A stretch of 64,000 nucleotides of DNA from Asterella californica (GCA_036924285.1 JAYKYS010000002.1:1550001-1614000); one strand, 5' to 3'. Shown: positions 22,236-35,328, numbered from the stretch's first letter. A program made the numbers and translations. The notes: a model not told the origin generated them from the sequence alone.

Positions 22236-25200
22236 ATACATTTTTCAACCTATAGTTCTCGATATATTTTTTACTATCTTTATAATATGAGATCATTTGT
22301 TTCAATCCCATTGCTTTTTGAGCAAATTTACATTAGTTCACTATTCATAATTTGTCAAATGAATCCTTTGTTTAAGTATACTTTATTCACCATCAAATGT
22401 GGTGTAGCAGAATTCCGGAAATATTGGTTCTATCAAACTTTGATATATCTCAGAGTTCACAAATATGATACGATGTCATATATTAATGTTTTCCAGGAAA
22501 CATAGAAGGCATATGTTATTAGTAAGTTTTGGTATTAACGAGTGCGACTAACATATCATTAAATGATGTTAGTGTTAAAGCACTAGATTTAATGTAATCA
22601 CATACTTTTTAGATATTAAAATTTTGGATAAGATACTATAATCCAAGAATTTTAAATTGAAATATCTATTTTCATGAAAATGATGATCATTACATGTTTG
22701 TCACTTCGTAGCGAGAACTAGAAAAGGACAAATGCTAAGTACGAGGGAAAATTCAGCTTTTTAGGTGATAGCTTCCTCTGGATAACAATTACTTTACTGT
22801 TAGATAAAAATAATTCACCCAGAGAAGGAGGTCGTTCACAACAGGCATTGTTCATCTTAATAAAGTTGTCATGAGCGTACCGTCGCCTTTCCGTTAAGAT
22901 AGAACGGGCATTGTTCTCTCACCGGTTATATTTAAATCAAGCGTTTTAAGACAAAAATAAGCACAAATTAAGCATTTCAAACCTAAAAAGGTTTACAAAT
23001 GATGAAATTAGAATTCGATTATCTGGTCTTCTTCTTGCAGGGAATTACATTTGGATGCATAACGGGGAGGGATAATAAAACTAAAAACGTAATGTGAGGG
23101 TCCGCCACTACTCTGACTTTACCTCACTCTGAGATAAACATCTAGTCGTGAACAAATGATACAAATTTTATAAATATTTTCTTTTTATGAAACTTTTATA
23201 TGAAATAAAATACTTATCTTGACACCTTCTAAATATTGAAAGCTGAATGTGCATCCAAAGTGAAGAGTCAAGCACGATAAAACGAGGAAATTGAGAAAGT
23301 GGATTCGCTCTCTTCTAGAATTCAGAGAGTATTTTCGAATGTTCTTTCTATTTTTTCTTGACTTATTTTATTACCTCTGTCTATTTTGTTCTATTTTATT
23401 ATAGATAAAAAATATTACGAAAACTCTATATTAAATTGATATATAAATTAAACTTATTTTATAAATATTGAGTGAAAGTGAACCGACAGTTACCACTTGA
23501 TCTAGACATAATCAAAGCAAAGAGCACGAGCATGCACTTCTGAAACTACAAAACCCAGATTGATATCAAAGAAGCATTAATTATGATAAACATTAATCTA
23601 TTACCCAACTGAATATGCATGCTTCCCAATAAAACATGGAGATGCAAGACACATGAATATGACCAACATATGAAGTGGATTTGCAAGTATTTAACTACGA
23701 GTGAAAATATCACTTCTTTGCATATGGAAATCTTTGTCTGCTTTGTGGGCGGATGACAAACTCAAAATATGAGGTCTGCTATTGTTTTGGGCCTCTCATG
23801 TTGAAACGCTGATGGTCCTTTTATGGCATTTCCTTTATCTCCATGTCTGTGAGGATTTGCACGATGAGGACTGCATATCTCTGCTAGAAGCCGAAACGTT
23901 CAAGGAAAAAGCTGAGTCCACTTGAGATGCGGGATCAGGTGGCGAGCAGGAATTCTGTACATTAGGGATAGATTAGTAGCACAATGATCATGTCCGTAAG
24001 CAAAAGCAGACCCACGTCAGTCAAAAGTCTGTCAGACTACTTCAACATTAGCATTCCCTAACATTCAACAGCAGTAGACCACGACGAGGGACGACAGGAT
24101 TGATAGCGTGAAAGTGGAGCAAATCGCCCAGGCGAGCAGTCGGTCTGGTCATGTACGACGATGGGTTGTTAGCCTCGTACTTTCCGGACACTGCCTTTGT
24201 CCACTCTTTTGGAAAGCTAGTAGAGAGGTGCAATGGTCCAGTCCAGTCCAGTCCATACTACGGTAGAAAGCACTTTACATAACTTCAGATCTGTGTCTCT
24301 CCTAGGGTCCAGCCGCCGAAGAGCGTTAGCTTGCCACGTCCGCTCGCAACCACGGGGGCATGAGGTCGAGTATTCCTCCTGGGAGAATTCAGTCCGTACA
24401 ATGGCAGCAGCGACCGGCTGCAGAAAGTCTCACGGCGTGAAGAGGTTTATCCAATGGGGGTGTCATCTTTTAGTTTTCATGGAAAATGAGTTGTTCGTTG
24501 CATATTGTTTTAGTCTTTTTTCTTTCTTTCTCTGTTCGTGGGTTATTGTTTTAGCCTTTTTTTCTTTCTTTCTTTCTCTTCACGATTATGTTTGAATTTC
24601 GCGAGATAAATCTATGCGCGACTAGTTGAAACCGGATGAGCTCTCCGGTCTACTCAGATGGATCAACTTCTTATTCAGTCTAAAGTGTAATCAGTAATAC
24701 TGATTACTTTCTCAGCCAAATAAGCATCCCAAACGCGCAAACATAACCGACCGCGGAGAAGAAAGCAACGGAACTATTTTCTTTATTACTATAGACTAAG
24801 TAGATCGTGCTCTGGTCCGGTCTTGGCTGTGTTCTCGCTGCGGATGTCTAAATTAATATTTCGCGGCTATCTTGACATATGTGAGATTTTTTTTTCTCGG
24901 ATCTACAGTTTCGAGAAGTCTTTTTCTCTTTGTGATACCAAGAAAAGCATATAAGTTATAGAGAAATTCTATTATAAATTCCAAAAAATTTAAAATTTAT
25001 ATATAATTATTATTTAATTAATCGTACTAGAATTGCCGAAACGTCCGGAGTGAACTCATAAGTGAAGGACGGAGAAAAACATTTCCAAGAGTATATTTCT
25101 GGCCGCTTGGTGTCTGAGTAAATAAATATAATCTGTATATTAATTTATTACTTAACCCTTCCCGATGGAAAAGTTAGGTAATAAATTAGTGCTTGCTAGA

Positions 25201-25638
25201 AGAGGATGAGACGGAAAAGGTGAATAAGCAACATAACCAGCAAAGTGATTTTAATAATTCATGAACCCGGCAAAGTAATATTCCAAAACTCAATCAAAAA
25301 CTGCAGGTACATTTGCGTACATGGATGCATAAGTTGATTGTGGACAGAATATCGATTTATACCCATTTTATACCGATCTTAAAAGCCTTAACAGAGGTAA
25401 TAGATAACAAATGTAATATACCCAACACAGTAGAATAAAGAACTAAACAGGGTGGTGCAGGTACCCTTCCTTTCCATTCCATAATGAATGCATTCGGCGC
25501 ACTCGCACAGGGGAATCCGGGACGTTCAATGAGGCGGTGCCAGGGTTTTACGGAAGTCCTATAGCTCTCGTCACTTTCTAGTTGCACTGTACAAGTGTTT
25601 GGGAAGAATTTCTTAGAGTACCGAGAGTTTTCCTGCAT
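22236..25638. other. AT-rich non-coding DNA
   Basis: No gene recognised over 3.4 kb. A 120-codon plus frame at 24233-24595 ends in a T-rich TTTC run and is probably chance. Near 25147-25183 lies a family 2 hairpin arm pair (TTATTACTTAACCCTTCC / GGAAAAGTTAGGTAATAAA). Confidence 0.4.
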
Positions 25639-28568
25639 AGACTAGCATCATCCATTGTTTTGTGCACAAAGAAGGAAAGGGCCATCATTCACCAGGCAAG
25701 TGATATCAGGAGGAAGATTCGACCAAGCAAGGCTAGATAGATGCTATATCAACAATAGCGCAGAATGGTGTGCTGGAGTGATGGAAATTGAACATGACAA
25801 AAAACAAACTCTATCGGACCACATTCCGGTTACGGTTAGCATCAGATTAAAGGAGGAGGTCGTAAGGGAGACAGTTAAGAGGTCAACTTACTTCAAAATG
25901 GACTCGGCAATGCTAAGAAACCCGAGGATCAAGGCGCGACTGGAGACAGTGTGGAGGGAGCAACAGAGAGAGCAGGGTGATCCTCGCGTGAAATGGTCGA
26001 TAGGATGGGCCAAAGTGAGAAGAATCTTGATGGAGGAGAAAAGAACGGAGGGACAGAGGACTCCTAACAGAGCCGGGCTTGAGGACGAGCTCCAAAGACT
26101 GAGAATCCTGGTGAGCGACAAAGGGCAAGAGGAAGCAAAGATACAACTACAAGAAGCAGAGGAGAAGCTAAGACGGAAAGAACACCAAGATGCTCTGCTC
26201 TGGAGGAAGAGGAGTCAGGTTAAGTGGCTGCAAGAGGGAGAGGCGCCCTCCCGATATTTCTTTGCCCAGCTCAAGGCAAAGCACGCACGGGAAACGATGA
26301 AAGGAGTTCTGGACGAAGAGGGACAGGTCATAGAGGCCCAGGAGGAGATACTCAAAAGGGTGCACAGGTTCTACAAGGACCTGTACAGCGAAGACAAAGA
26401 CATAACATTAAACCAAATTAAGAGGAAGAAAGTTATGGAACTCACATCCAAGCGAGTTACAGAAGCTGAGAACGCTAGACTGACAGAGCTGCCAACAATG
26501 GAGGAGATAGAAGCGGTGGTGATGAGCTTTCCGAAGGAAAAGTCTCCGGGGATAGATGGCGTGACCTACGAGGTTTTGCAGGGGTGCTGGCCGTTTGTAA
26601 AAGATATATGTACGAACATGGTCAGAGAATTCTGGCAAACTAAGATAATAGACGAAAAGACACTGCAAGGGGTCATTAAACTAATTCTCAAAGGAGGGGA
26701 TAGGATGATGTTAGGGAACTGGAGGCCGATATCCTTGCTAACGGCCACTTACAAGGTCCTAAGCAAAATACTTGCAGAGAGGATAAAAGCGATCATAGGC
26801 AACGTGGTGGATGAATAACAGACGGGTTTCATACAGGGGCGCGACATATACGACAACATCTTAAATTTTAAGCTCGGGCAGGAGTTGGCAGAGTCCAAGG
26901 GTATACATACGCTCTTCCTCAAGATCGACTTTATGAAGACCTACAACCGTGTTTCACAGGAATACTTATGGGATACTATGGAATCCATGAACTTCGATCC
27001 TCTCTTTGTGGGCTTAGTTAAAAGTTAACGTCGGAGGAGGAAGGAGGAACGTCGAAGGTTCATGTTAACGGAGGGTTTACTGAGGGAATAGGGCTGGGAA
27101 AGGGCGTCAGACAGGGTTGTCTTATCGCGCCATTCCTCTTCGCTATAGCAACACAACCTTTAATGAACATGCTGAAAAAAGTCAGGGAAGAAGGACTAGT
27201 TGAAGGCATCAGCACGGGTGAAGGGACCTCCCTCTTGCATCAGCTATTCGTTGATGATACAGGCATTATAATAGAAAGTACAGAAGACTGTTTCAAAGCT
27301 ACGCATGACATAATACATCAGTACGAGGAGGTCTCAGGAGCTTCATTGAACCTGAGCAAATCGATCGTGATCCCGATGAGAATGGACAGCATGCCTAGAT
27401 GGCTGGAAGACTCTGGCTGTATAATAGCGAGGCCAGGGCAGATGGTAAAATACTTGGGAGTCTGGATAGGAAGGGAAATCACTGAGCATCAGATCGTGGA
27501 AGCAATCACGGGACAGCTACAGAACAAACTTCAACATTGGTCGAACAGGCTTCTTTCCTGATCGAGCCACGTCATCCTACTGACTCATGTGTTAAAGGCG
27601 ATCCCGGTGTATCAACTGACGAGTGTGGACTATTCAGAAGCAGGGTTCAAGAGGTTGGAGGAGGTTTGCCGGACTTTCCTGTGGGGTACGGGGGAGGAAG
27701 AGAAACTTAAGACTCCGCTGATAGCCTGGGAAACCCTTACCAAACCTAAGGGAGAGGGGGGACTGGGGATCTCTCACTTCCGAACGATAGCTCGGGCTCT
27801 TAAGTTGAAGTACCTAGCTAAGTTACTGAGTGGTGGCAATCAAGAATGGATCAGAATTTCGAGATGAGGAATACACGAGGCGAGAAGAAAAGACAAAAGG
27901 CGGAGATACACGGTGGGGTGGACCCCCGAGGAGTGCATACTCATGATTCCCGGTCTCCGCGTTCACTCTTTATCGACCCTTGATAGTATGCTTAGGTGCT
28001 GGAGGCTGGTGGCAGAGAAGCTCCGGTTCGAGGAGAATATTGTACAACTATCGGGGTCTCTCTCTGCACTCCTCACGGTTGACCTCTGGAAACACTTCGA
28101 CCCGACGGCCGAACAGGGCAGGAAGGAGGTGCTACATAGCATTAGGAGGAACAAACTGACTACACTCAACGCACTCAAACTGAAGGACCTGAGAGATTCT
28201 ATGGGAGACATCTCTCTTTCGCACTCCGAAGCTAGATGGGAACCAATAGAAGGCCAGGGGGAGGGACTACTAGGGAAACTAACGAGGTGGGTAGGGGAGA
28301 TCGATTGTCATAGCCTGCTCGACGAACGTCTGGTCGGGGGGCGTGGACAGAAGTCGACGAAGGGTAGGGCTGGGAAACACCTGGGAAAAAAGGGGCGAAA
28401 ATAGGAGAAGGCGGGTGGGACCCTTGGGCTCACCGAGGTGAATAGAGGCTCGGGTTCTGGGTTCTCCTTGTATGGGTGGTCCCCTTAGCCGGTTCTAATA
28501 AAGTTACTCCCCGCCACTGCGAGTTAAAATTAAAAAAAAAGAAAAAAAGAAGAAGACTAGCATCATCC
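25639..28568 (+). mobile_element. 5'-truncated L1-like LINE insertion with 15-bp target-site duplication
   Basis: The direct repeat AGACTAGCATCATCC flanks the insertion at 25639-25653 and 28554-28568. The element starts abruptly inside the endonuclease domain (5' truncation, typical of target-primed reverse transcription). It ends with AATAAA at 28497 and an A-rich tail at 28526-28553. The body is a broken ORF2 (see next entry). Confidence 0.92.
25655..28404 (+). pseudogene. LINE ORF2 remnant: APE endonuclease end, reverse transcriptase, thumb
   Basis: Frame 2, 25655-27026: APE-type endonuclease tail (ARLDRCYI; catalytic SDH at 25814-25822), a charged linker, then reverse transcriptase fingers and palm (KEKSPGIDGVTYEVL; NWRPISLLTATYKVLSKILA; motif A LKIDFMKTYNRV, where the usual second Asp is Asn). 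A stop at 26816 and a -1 type frame change near 27026 lead into frame 1: motif B GVRQGCLIAPFLF and motif C FVDDTGI (27247-27258). Further stops at 27559 and 27865 interrupt the thumb region (LKAIPVYQLT; FLWGTGEEEKLKTPLIAW). The usual C-terminal zf-RVT finger is absent here. The protein would nick target DNA and copy LINE RNA; this copy is dead. Confidence 0.88.
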
Positions 28569-30365
28569 GGTAAATTTTGATAATTTATTGAAATTTACTT
28601 ATTTTTAGAGTAATTGAGAGAATTGCTTTTGTTTTTCACTCAGTAATCTTTTGACTTTTTCTCTTAACTTTCTGAAATTGACATTCTCAACTGCAACTCA
28701 CTACTCTATCTGCTGGAACTCCCCGAACATTGCACTGTACCGACTAAATCGAGGATCACAAAAACTAGGTAGCACGAAATGTTAAGAACAATCCTTTTCC
28801 CCTTCTGCGAATAATAGTAACCTCTCCATGACCTCAGAAAGCGAAACTGACACTTGCAAAAAGTTTAATAAATAATTAATCACGCAGCCAATGTGCGATA
28901 ATAAAAATCTGTACGATATATCTCATTTTGCATTTTTTATAACTTTGTTCTCTCCGGATATTCATCACCTCCATCTTGTGATGGAGTATAAAAATATGCA
29001 AGGGTTTAATGATTACCTAGAGCATTAATGTTTCTTTGCTAGTACCTCCCGTACTATATTCTCAGAAGTGCATCTGAATACGCTTTCCTTGTGGGTATTG
29101 TCAAGATCTTCTTCATCTCCAGCTCTGTTTAATATTTAAGATTTATAAAAAAAATTGACTTTTTTTCAGTTTAATATAAAATTTCGATTTATTATCTAAA
29201 TATTCTATAATAACAAAAAACAGAGAAAAATCCCCAGAAGTTAATGTTGCATGCATATTTTGCTTGTACTTTTGCTTCTCTCTGCTCTCAAACTCAGAAA
29301 GCATGCCTATATTCCCATGGTAAATCTTGTCTCCTCTAGATTATATTTTCCCTCTGTAACGGTAAACGTCAGCGTTTAGGGCTGGAGGATGTTGTGAAGA
29401 AGTTTCCGTCTGGGAGAAGTTTACAAACAAGAGTTACAGGGAACGTTACCGTAGTAAGCCTTGCCAGACTGATTCAGTGCGACCGGTCCGTGACAACTGT
29501 TTGTGTCCAGAGATCGTCGAGGAAGAGGGAATGAGATTCATGATGATGTTTCAGGATTCCAGTACGCACAACCTTTTCCACTGTACAAAACTTTTCATTT
29601 ACATAGCTAGGGCCACTCAAACCTCTCTTCAGAACGGAAATTACAAGATTAAGGTTTTTTATTTTTATTTTATTTTTAGAATAAAGGTAAAACTACATAA
29701 ATCCTGAATCACATATCGTGCTAAGAGTGCAGAACGTTGACGTCCTATTCAAACTATTTAATTGGGGTGTAAAGAGAGCACATTTTTGGGTATAGACTGC
29801 TATCATCCAATGACGTAAATATTCCATACTGCTTCTTGGAGTGATATGTAAATACTAGGACAGAAACCTGTAAAAATGTCTATGGAAGTTATGGTAAACA
29901 TCCATAAACTTCCGGAATTCTTTTACAGTCAATCATATGATTGAGTGAGCTTACTAAGGCATGTCAAAGTTCACTGGATATTTTAAAATAGAAAGTAGAC
30001 AACTGGATTTGATGTTTTAGTAAACTCCGAAAACGCCGAATGCATTATATCGGGAGTACGGCTGGACGAAAATGCTCGGAAACCGAACTGTAGAAAGGTT
30101 TAAGTTATAGAGCTCACTGGAAAGTAGGACTCACTCTCTTACCAAGAAGATATTTGAATACACATTCAGGATACATAATAGAGCCACCAGTTGCGGGCAG
30201 CCTTATCCTAAACTTTTTATCTTTATTAATTAAGAAGCGAGATTCGAGCTGACTCATCTAGCGTGTCGTATACCAGTCCGCACAGTACCGTGTCACGTGA
30301 AACCTGTGATATACGTTTTTACTACCATTGTTTTACATTGAGACTTTGTAGGCTTTCACCTGCAT
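28569..30365. other. AT-rich non-coding DNA between two LINE insertions
   Basis: It includes a family 2 repeat copy at about 28957-29262 (listed separately). No gene recognised elsewhere. Confidence 0.45.
28957..29262. repeat. AT-rich dispersed repeat, family 2, copy
   Basis: It starts with the hairpin ATATTCATCACCTCCATC / GATGGAGTATAAAAATATGC and ends CCCCAGAAG...CATGCATATTT (29232-29260). The same start and end strings bracket copies near 35852-36160, 51947-52325 and 53680-54012. Confidence 0.6.
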
Positions 30366-31476
30366 ACTGGTAGAGGGCTGAAGGTGTGGCTGTGGAAGGT
30401 ACTGCACCAAGGATTCCCAACATCCTCACGCTTAGCCAAGTCGGGAATCTGTGCGGCTCTCTGCGGGAGATGCGGTAGAGCTGAAGAAGACATAGTCCAC
30501 TGTCTTTTCGAATGCTCGCTCGCGAAAAAGAAGTGGCTGCTATGGATCAAACTCACAAATGGCCTGCAGGGCCAACGATTAGAACCAAGAGATGCAATGC
30601 ACTTCATTGACGAGCTCTGGCAACCTAAAAGAATAGCATGCCAATTCGTAGCGATGGAACTCCTTCGAGCGATCTGGCACGAGAGAAACAAGAAGCTGTT
30701 TGAAAACAAAGTGGTGAACATGCCGATCAAGACTCTGCTTCAAAACGCGCACAACGCAATTGGAATTCAACTCACCTCGAGAGTTGAGAGTCCGAAGATG
30801 AGACAAAGACTTGGGCAAGGACAAGAGACGATTCAAACGATGATAACCCGATGCGAATCCACGGGGTTTAGATCGGAGAGCTATCGGAATACCTGGAGAG
30901 AAGACCAGAGAGAAATCGACGCTGTCAATGCGCCTGAAGAAGCGATGGAGAGCCGCGTCGAGGACGAAGAGGTTGATCACACGAACACTGCGATCGATGC
31001 AGAAATGTCCTAAGAGAGAGACGAGAGAGGAGAGTAAACAGAATGGCCACACGGGATCCGCGCACGACTGCCCTCCTACGAGAAAGACTGAGTGGAGTAG
31101 GCGGAAGCAGTCGTCGAGCAAGAAACGGCCCCGCGCGAAACATCATACGAAGATCGAGAGTCTTGGTAAGAGAAATGACAAGTGTGAGTCCGCGTATCGG
31201 AAGACGAACTGTCGGCAGGTGGCGACCCAGGGTAAGAAGAGTAGGTATACCATCTGTAAGCGTGACGAGAGTGGGCTTGTTCCGATGTCCACGTCTAAAG
31301 AGAAGTGTAGTAGTGATAGGGATAGCGATGCTAATCGTTCTAGAGGTAGTTTTAGCGGTGACCTCACGAGGTTACTCATCAGGGCCCCGGGTAGGGGCGG
31401 TTTTGTCCATACCGAGGGTAACCCTCTGTACTCGAACAAGGCTATGAAGTTCACGGAGTTCTGTCTCCTTTCCCCC

Positions 31477-31511
<35 letters not shown>

Positions 31512-31529
31512 AACTGGTAGAGGGCTGAA
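30366..31529 (+). mobile_element. 5'-truncated LINE insertion with 17-bp target-site duplication and TAAA tail
   Basis: ACTGGTAGAGGGCTGAA occurs at 30366-30382 and again at 31513-31529. Between them is an element that begins within the C-terminal zf-RVT domain and ends with a TAAA microsatellite (about 31477-31512), a common LINE tail. Only about 1.13 kb was inserted. Confidence 0.93.
30384..31013 (+). pseudogene. LINE ORF2 C-terminus with zf-RVT zinc-binding domain
   Basis: Open for 209 codons from the truncation point. WLWKVLHQGFPTSSRLAK followed by LCGRCGRAEEDIVHCLFEC is the zf-RVT domain (C-x2-C...H-x4-C), thought to bind RNA or target DNA in plant L1-type elements. An amphipathic helical segment (QFVAMELLRAIWHERNKKLF) and an acidic tail follow. 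The frame is undamaged, so this insertion is young relative to the other retroelements here. A second frame (30928-31479, 183 codons, Lys/Arg/Ser-rich) overlaps its end into the 3' region; I cannot say whether it is meaningful. Confidence 0.85.
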
Positions 31530-32279
31530 CAAGGACAGCAACCTTCTCAGTGACAGACCAATCGACAGAAACTTCAGAACCTTACGGAAGCAGTTGAGAA
31601 TAAATCCGACATTTGCTAGGGTAGTGCCTAGACCAGTGCTGATGTTGCTTCACAATTAAGATGTCCGAAGCCGTGAATTAGCAGCATGCAAAGATTATAG
31701 GGTTTTACTAGTACATCTCTATTTTCTAGAGTTTAATCATTACATAGTTTTTAAATTTATTTTTTCTAAAGTTGAACTAAAACTTCCCCACAATATTATC
31801 ATTTACTTATAAAACACTTCCTTTACGAGAGTAGAGTTAGCAGGAGGTTTCGAAGTAGTCGCCGCAGTACTAGAAGGTGCCTTCTCTCATTCTGTGTCTT
31901 ATATATCCTCACTCCAAATCTAACGAATTGTCCAAGTAATCTTCTCCAAATATGCAAACTCAAAACGAACTTTCAAAACTTTGGTACAAATACTCCAAAT
32001 TCTAGTTTCAATTGAGTTTTCACGATTAATCAATTTCTGTTTTTGATGTGTTAAGTTTTTCTTTTTCTTTTTTCTTTTTTAAAAATAGACAATCGAGCGT
32101 CGAGAAACTTTATTAATAGAAAAGAAAAGTACATAATGACGAAGCACAGGACCCCGACCGTCCAAGATCCCAAGCCAGAATAAATATGTATTAAGAGCGC
32201 AAGGGAAAGTGGACACAAGAGTCGGGCAGAGCCTTAAGCAACGCAAAAGAAAGAGGGGCTGGAAATGTTGAAAATGTCT
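31530..32279. other. AT-rich non-coding DNA
   Basis: Nothing recognised between the second LINE and the MITE-like element at 32280. Confidence 0.45.
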
Positions 32280-32636
32280 ATTAAGGAGTGTCAAAGTTAA
32301 AACGAAAGATTCTCTAACGGCAAAAGAGTAAATTGCCATAATTTATTCACGGTTTCGTTTAGAGCCGTATATCGCTCAAGGGGTGTTTTTGAATCGCTTT
32401 AAGCTTTTCATCTTTAGATTTTTTGACAATTCTAGTAAATTTTCAAAGTTCTGAATTTATTTAAGGTTGAAACTCATGTATGATTTGAAAAAAAGATGAG
32501 TTAGATCCCGCCACAGCGGTTTCTTGCGGCTGCCTCTGGATATAATCATAGAAAACATCCACTATCTCTTGGCCGCAGCCGTTGCCCGCAGCAGATGAAT
32601 ATTTCTCAAAGATTCTAACTTTGACATTCTCTATTA
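32280..32636. mobile_element. MITE-like element, family 1 (357 bp)
   Basis: The ends are inverted: left CTATTAAGGAGTGTCAAAGTT (from about 32278), right AACTTTGACATTCTCTATTAG (to about 32637). An inner block (CGTTTAGAGCCGTATATCGCT, about 32356) is shared inverted with the copies at 9694 and 52954. Non-coding. Confidence 0.75.
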
Positions 32637-34590
32637 GCACTTTAACCGCCAAAGCTGTTAATAAGAGCTGTTTCCCAATATTAAACGGTAAAAAAAGTTA
32701 AATATATCTATAAATTGTTAAATGATTACTATATCTAGAGTTGCAGTAGGATTTACACATGACCCATAAAATGTGCACGGATAGATGCCTTTCCAAAATT
32801 ACAAGTGAGAGAGGCAGGTAACAAAGACATATTAACCTTGTCTAAAATCTTAATTTATTACTTAACCTTTTTTTACAAAAATTTCATGTAAAAATGTACA
32901 TATTAGCCTCCTCCCCTAGAAGATGAAAGAAGTGAATGAATAAATAAGCATGCTAAATGGACTTTTGGCCTAGATCAGAGAGAAGATAAACATGAAAATA
33001 GTGAAAATATATTCACACATGGTTGGTGGAAACATGATGAAGTGAAAAAAATATAACAGAAACTGTACAAGAGCAGCAAACCTATACATGTTTTAATTTG
33101 GTGTACTAAATTTAAATATTTATTTTTAGTATTTTTAATTTACTATCTAAATATACATCAGTTGACTGGAAGACATGACTACTATGCAAAACTGTCTAAC
33201 CCGTCCGTGTTTAACGACACACACATTCCTTTGTCACACTTGGCATCATGATCATATTTAAACCTGTACGTGAAGGGTGTGATATATTCATCTTTCACAG
33301 TATAAAAATTTCAACCATAATCGAATGAAAGAATATCATTTTCTATTCAGTAATTTTTTTTCTAATTTTTTCAAACAAAAAGGTTAGGTAATACATTGAC
33401 CATGTATTAAAATCCTCTTCTATCTTCAGATGGAAGAGGTGAATAAACAAAGAAGAATCTGGAGTCAACTGGATAAATACCAACTTTTCTGCACGAAGAT
33501 GGGAAGAAATCAAGCGAGGAAAGCAAAGCAAAATTCTTACAAGTATTGGCAGTAAGACGAAGTGAAAGTTTCCCTTCTCTGTGTTTTAGAAGTCATGAGA
33601 CATTACAACATGACAAAAGCTTTCCTGTGACATGAACGACTAGTCGTATATTCCTTTCGAAAATCATGCAAACTTTATAGCGAAAGAGTATGGAAAATAT
33701 ACTCTTAATATTTATAAAAGATATATAAGCATCTAACCGTACTTCTAAGCTCTCACTCACACGTGTCTCACGAAATGAACCCATGAGAGAAATGCACAGC
33801 GACACTCCAAACCCAGTATAAATTATCGAACTGTGGAAAAATGACAATTTTTGTGAAAAGTTCTTTTTCAGTTTTATGACCAAACCTTTACGCGAAATAG
33901 AGTTTGGTCATAAAACAAGAAAGTCATTTCTATTCATTATCTCCATCATACGGAGATGCTGAATATGATATACGACCATCGAACAATTCATACGCATTCC
34001 ATACAGATGTGCAGGATGGATATTATTCTATGTATATTCACTGGATGTACAGTTCATTTTCAAGGGTGTGTCTGTGGTTTTAATGTATACGTCGGAAAAT
34101 GAGATACAAGCTTCTTTTCAAACATCGTCATTTTATACAGTGCTTGTATTTTTAAATGCATTAATTCTTTTGTAACAAATGTTGTCTAATGGGCCGTCAA
34201 AAAAAGTCACGTTCTCGTCAGAATTATTTCGCCAGAAGTCAGTGTCCGACAAGCAGTGTCTTCAGATAACAATACGGCAGCCAACGGCAGGAAAAATAAA
34301 AGTGACACGAACCAAGATGAGATGAAATGATGGATATAGAAGAAAAAGACTATGACAAGTCTGCTTAAACTTTATTTCATTTTGAACAGATAGTAACTAA
34401 ACATCTAGTACCTATACCGTGCCAGTAGTCACAATTCAACCGATATCGTTGTAATAGTGTATGAGAGCAAAACAACAGCTGTGTCGCTGCTGCTACTACT
34501 TACTGCCTGAAGCAAAGGAAAACCTAACAAGATAAAACGTCATGAGCTAGCTGTAAGCTACATGTAACTTGTATGCAATTGCATATAATT
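32637..34590. other. AT-rich non-coding DNA with family 2 fragments
   Basis: Hairpin-family fragments at about 32845-32960 (TTAATTTATTACTTAACC; CCTCCTCC) and 33340-33460 (AAAGGTTAGGTAATACATTG; ATGGAAGAGGTGAATAAAC). No gene seen. Confidence 0.45.
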
Positions 34591-35328
34591 CTAGTTGTAT
34601 ATACTTCTATGTAGTTCTATGGAGCAGTCGGTACCTGCAGCAGTTACACTCGTCAGAGTGATGAAAATGAGAATCAAGAAAAATATAATAGCAAGAGAAA
34701 CAGCTTCGGTTGTTAAATCCTTATCTTCAAAGGCTCTACTGCAGCCCAACCCGATCGCGGATGAAGGTCGTCCCGTCCCTCGCTTGCTGTGCTCGGCGAG
34801 AGATTTCATCACTGAGGGAGTCCAAATCACCCTCCTCCTGTCCACGAAGGTCGTCCCATCCCGATCGGGAAGATTTAACCAAAAAAACAATCTGGAAAGA
34901 TATACCAAAGAAAACGATTTACAGATAAAATTTTTCCTCCCATCGTTCGACAGCGACGGAGGGGCAGCCGAGAACAATCCATGGAGCAAAAGGTGAAGGC
35001 AGCAAGCTTCTCCCGTCTCCTTCTCCCGTGTCTTCGATTCGCCGTCACCTACTGAAGATCGTTCCAAGCAATGGACAAATCGTCTAAAGGAAAGTCTCGT
35101 CTTTGATTGCTGATCCGAAAGAAAAGATTTACACCTGAAACGATTCAGGCCCTTGGTTTGACAGAAGAAGGCTTCTCCAAGCAATCCGTCGAGCAAGAAC
35201 CAAGCTCCTTCCATCTCCAGCTTGGACAACAAGCTTCTCCTGCGTGCTTTCGTTCCAGCAAGAACAGAGACAGCGTGCGAGCCTCCTGCTGTTCCCGACT
35301 GAACTCGGCTGGCTGTAGATTCGAGCAA
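34591..35328 (-). CDS. unrecognised 245-codon open frame with one hydrophobic segment
   Basis: Long for this AT-rich neighbourhood and locally richer in GC. One strongly hydrophobic stretch near the C-terminus (VSLAIIFFLILIFITLTSV) could span a membrane. The rest is Ser/Arg/Leu-rich without a motif I know. There are competing frames on the plus strand. The DNA contains a repeated GAAGGTCGTCCC motif (near 34764 and 34848). It may be a single-exon gene, an exon, or part of an unrecognised transposable element; I do not assign a function. Confidence 0.25.
   Translation of the reverse strand: MLESTASRVQSGTAGGSHAVSVLAGTKARRRSLLSKLEMEGAWFLLDGLLGEAFFCQTKGLNRFRCKSFLSDQQSKTRLSFRRFVHCLERSSVGDGESKTREKETGEACCLHLLLHGLFSAAPPSLSNDGRKNFICKSFSLVYLSRLFFWLNLPDRDGTTFVDRRRVIWTPSVMKSLAEHSKRGTGRPSSAIGLGCSRAFEDKDLTTEAVSLAIIFFLILIFITLTSVTAAGTDCSIELHRSIYN

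Noticed and set aside
24233..24595. 120-codon plus frame
   Set aside because: Its C-terminal half is translation of a pyrimidine-rich run; no family resemblance.
25888..26748. Minus-strand frames up to 86 codons in the first LINE
   Set aside because: Antisense shadows of the endonuclease-RT linker and RT domain.
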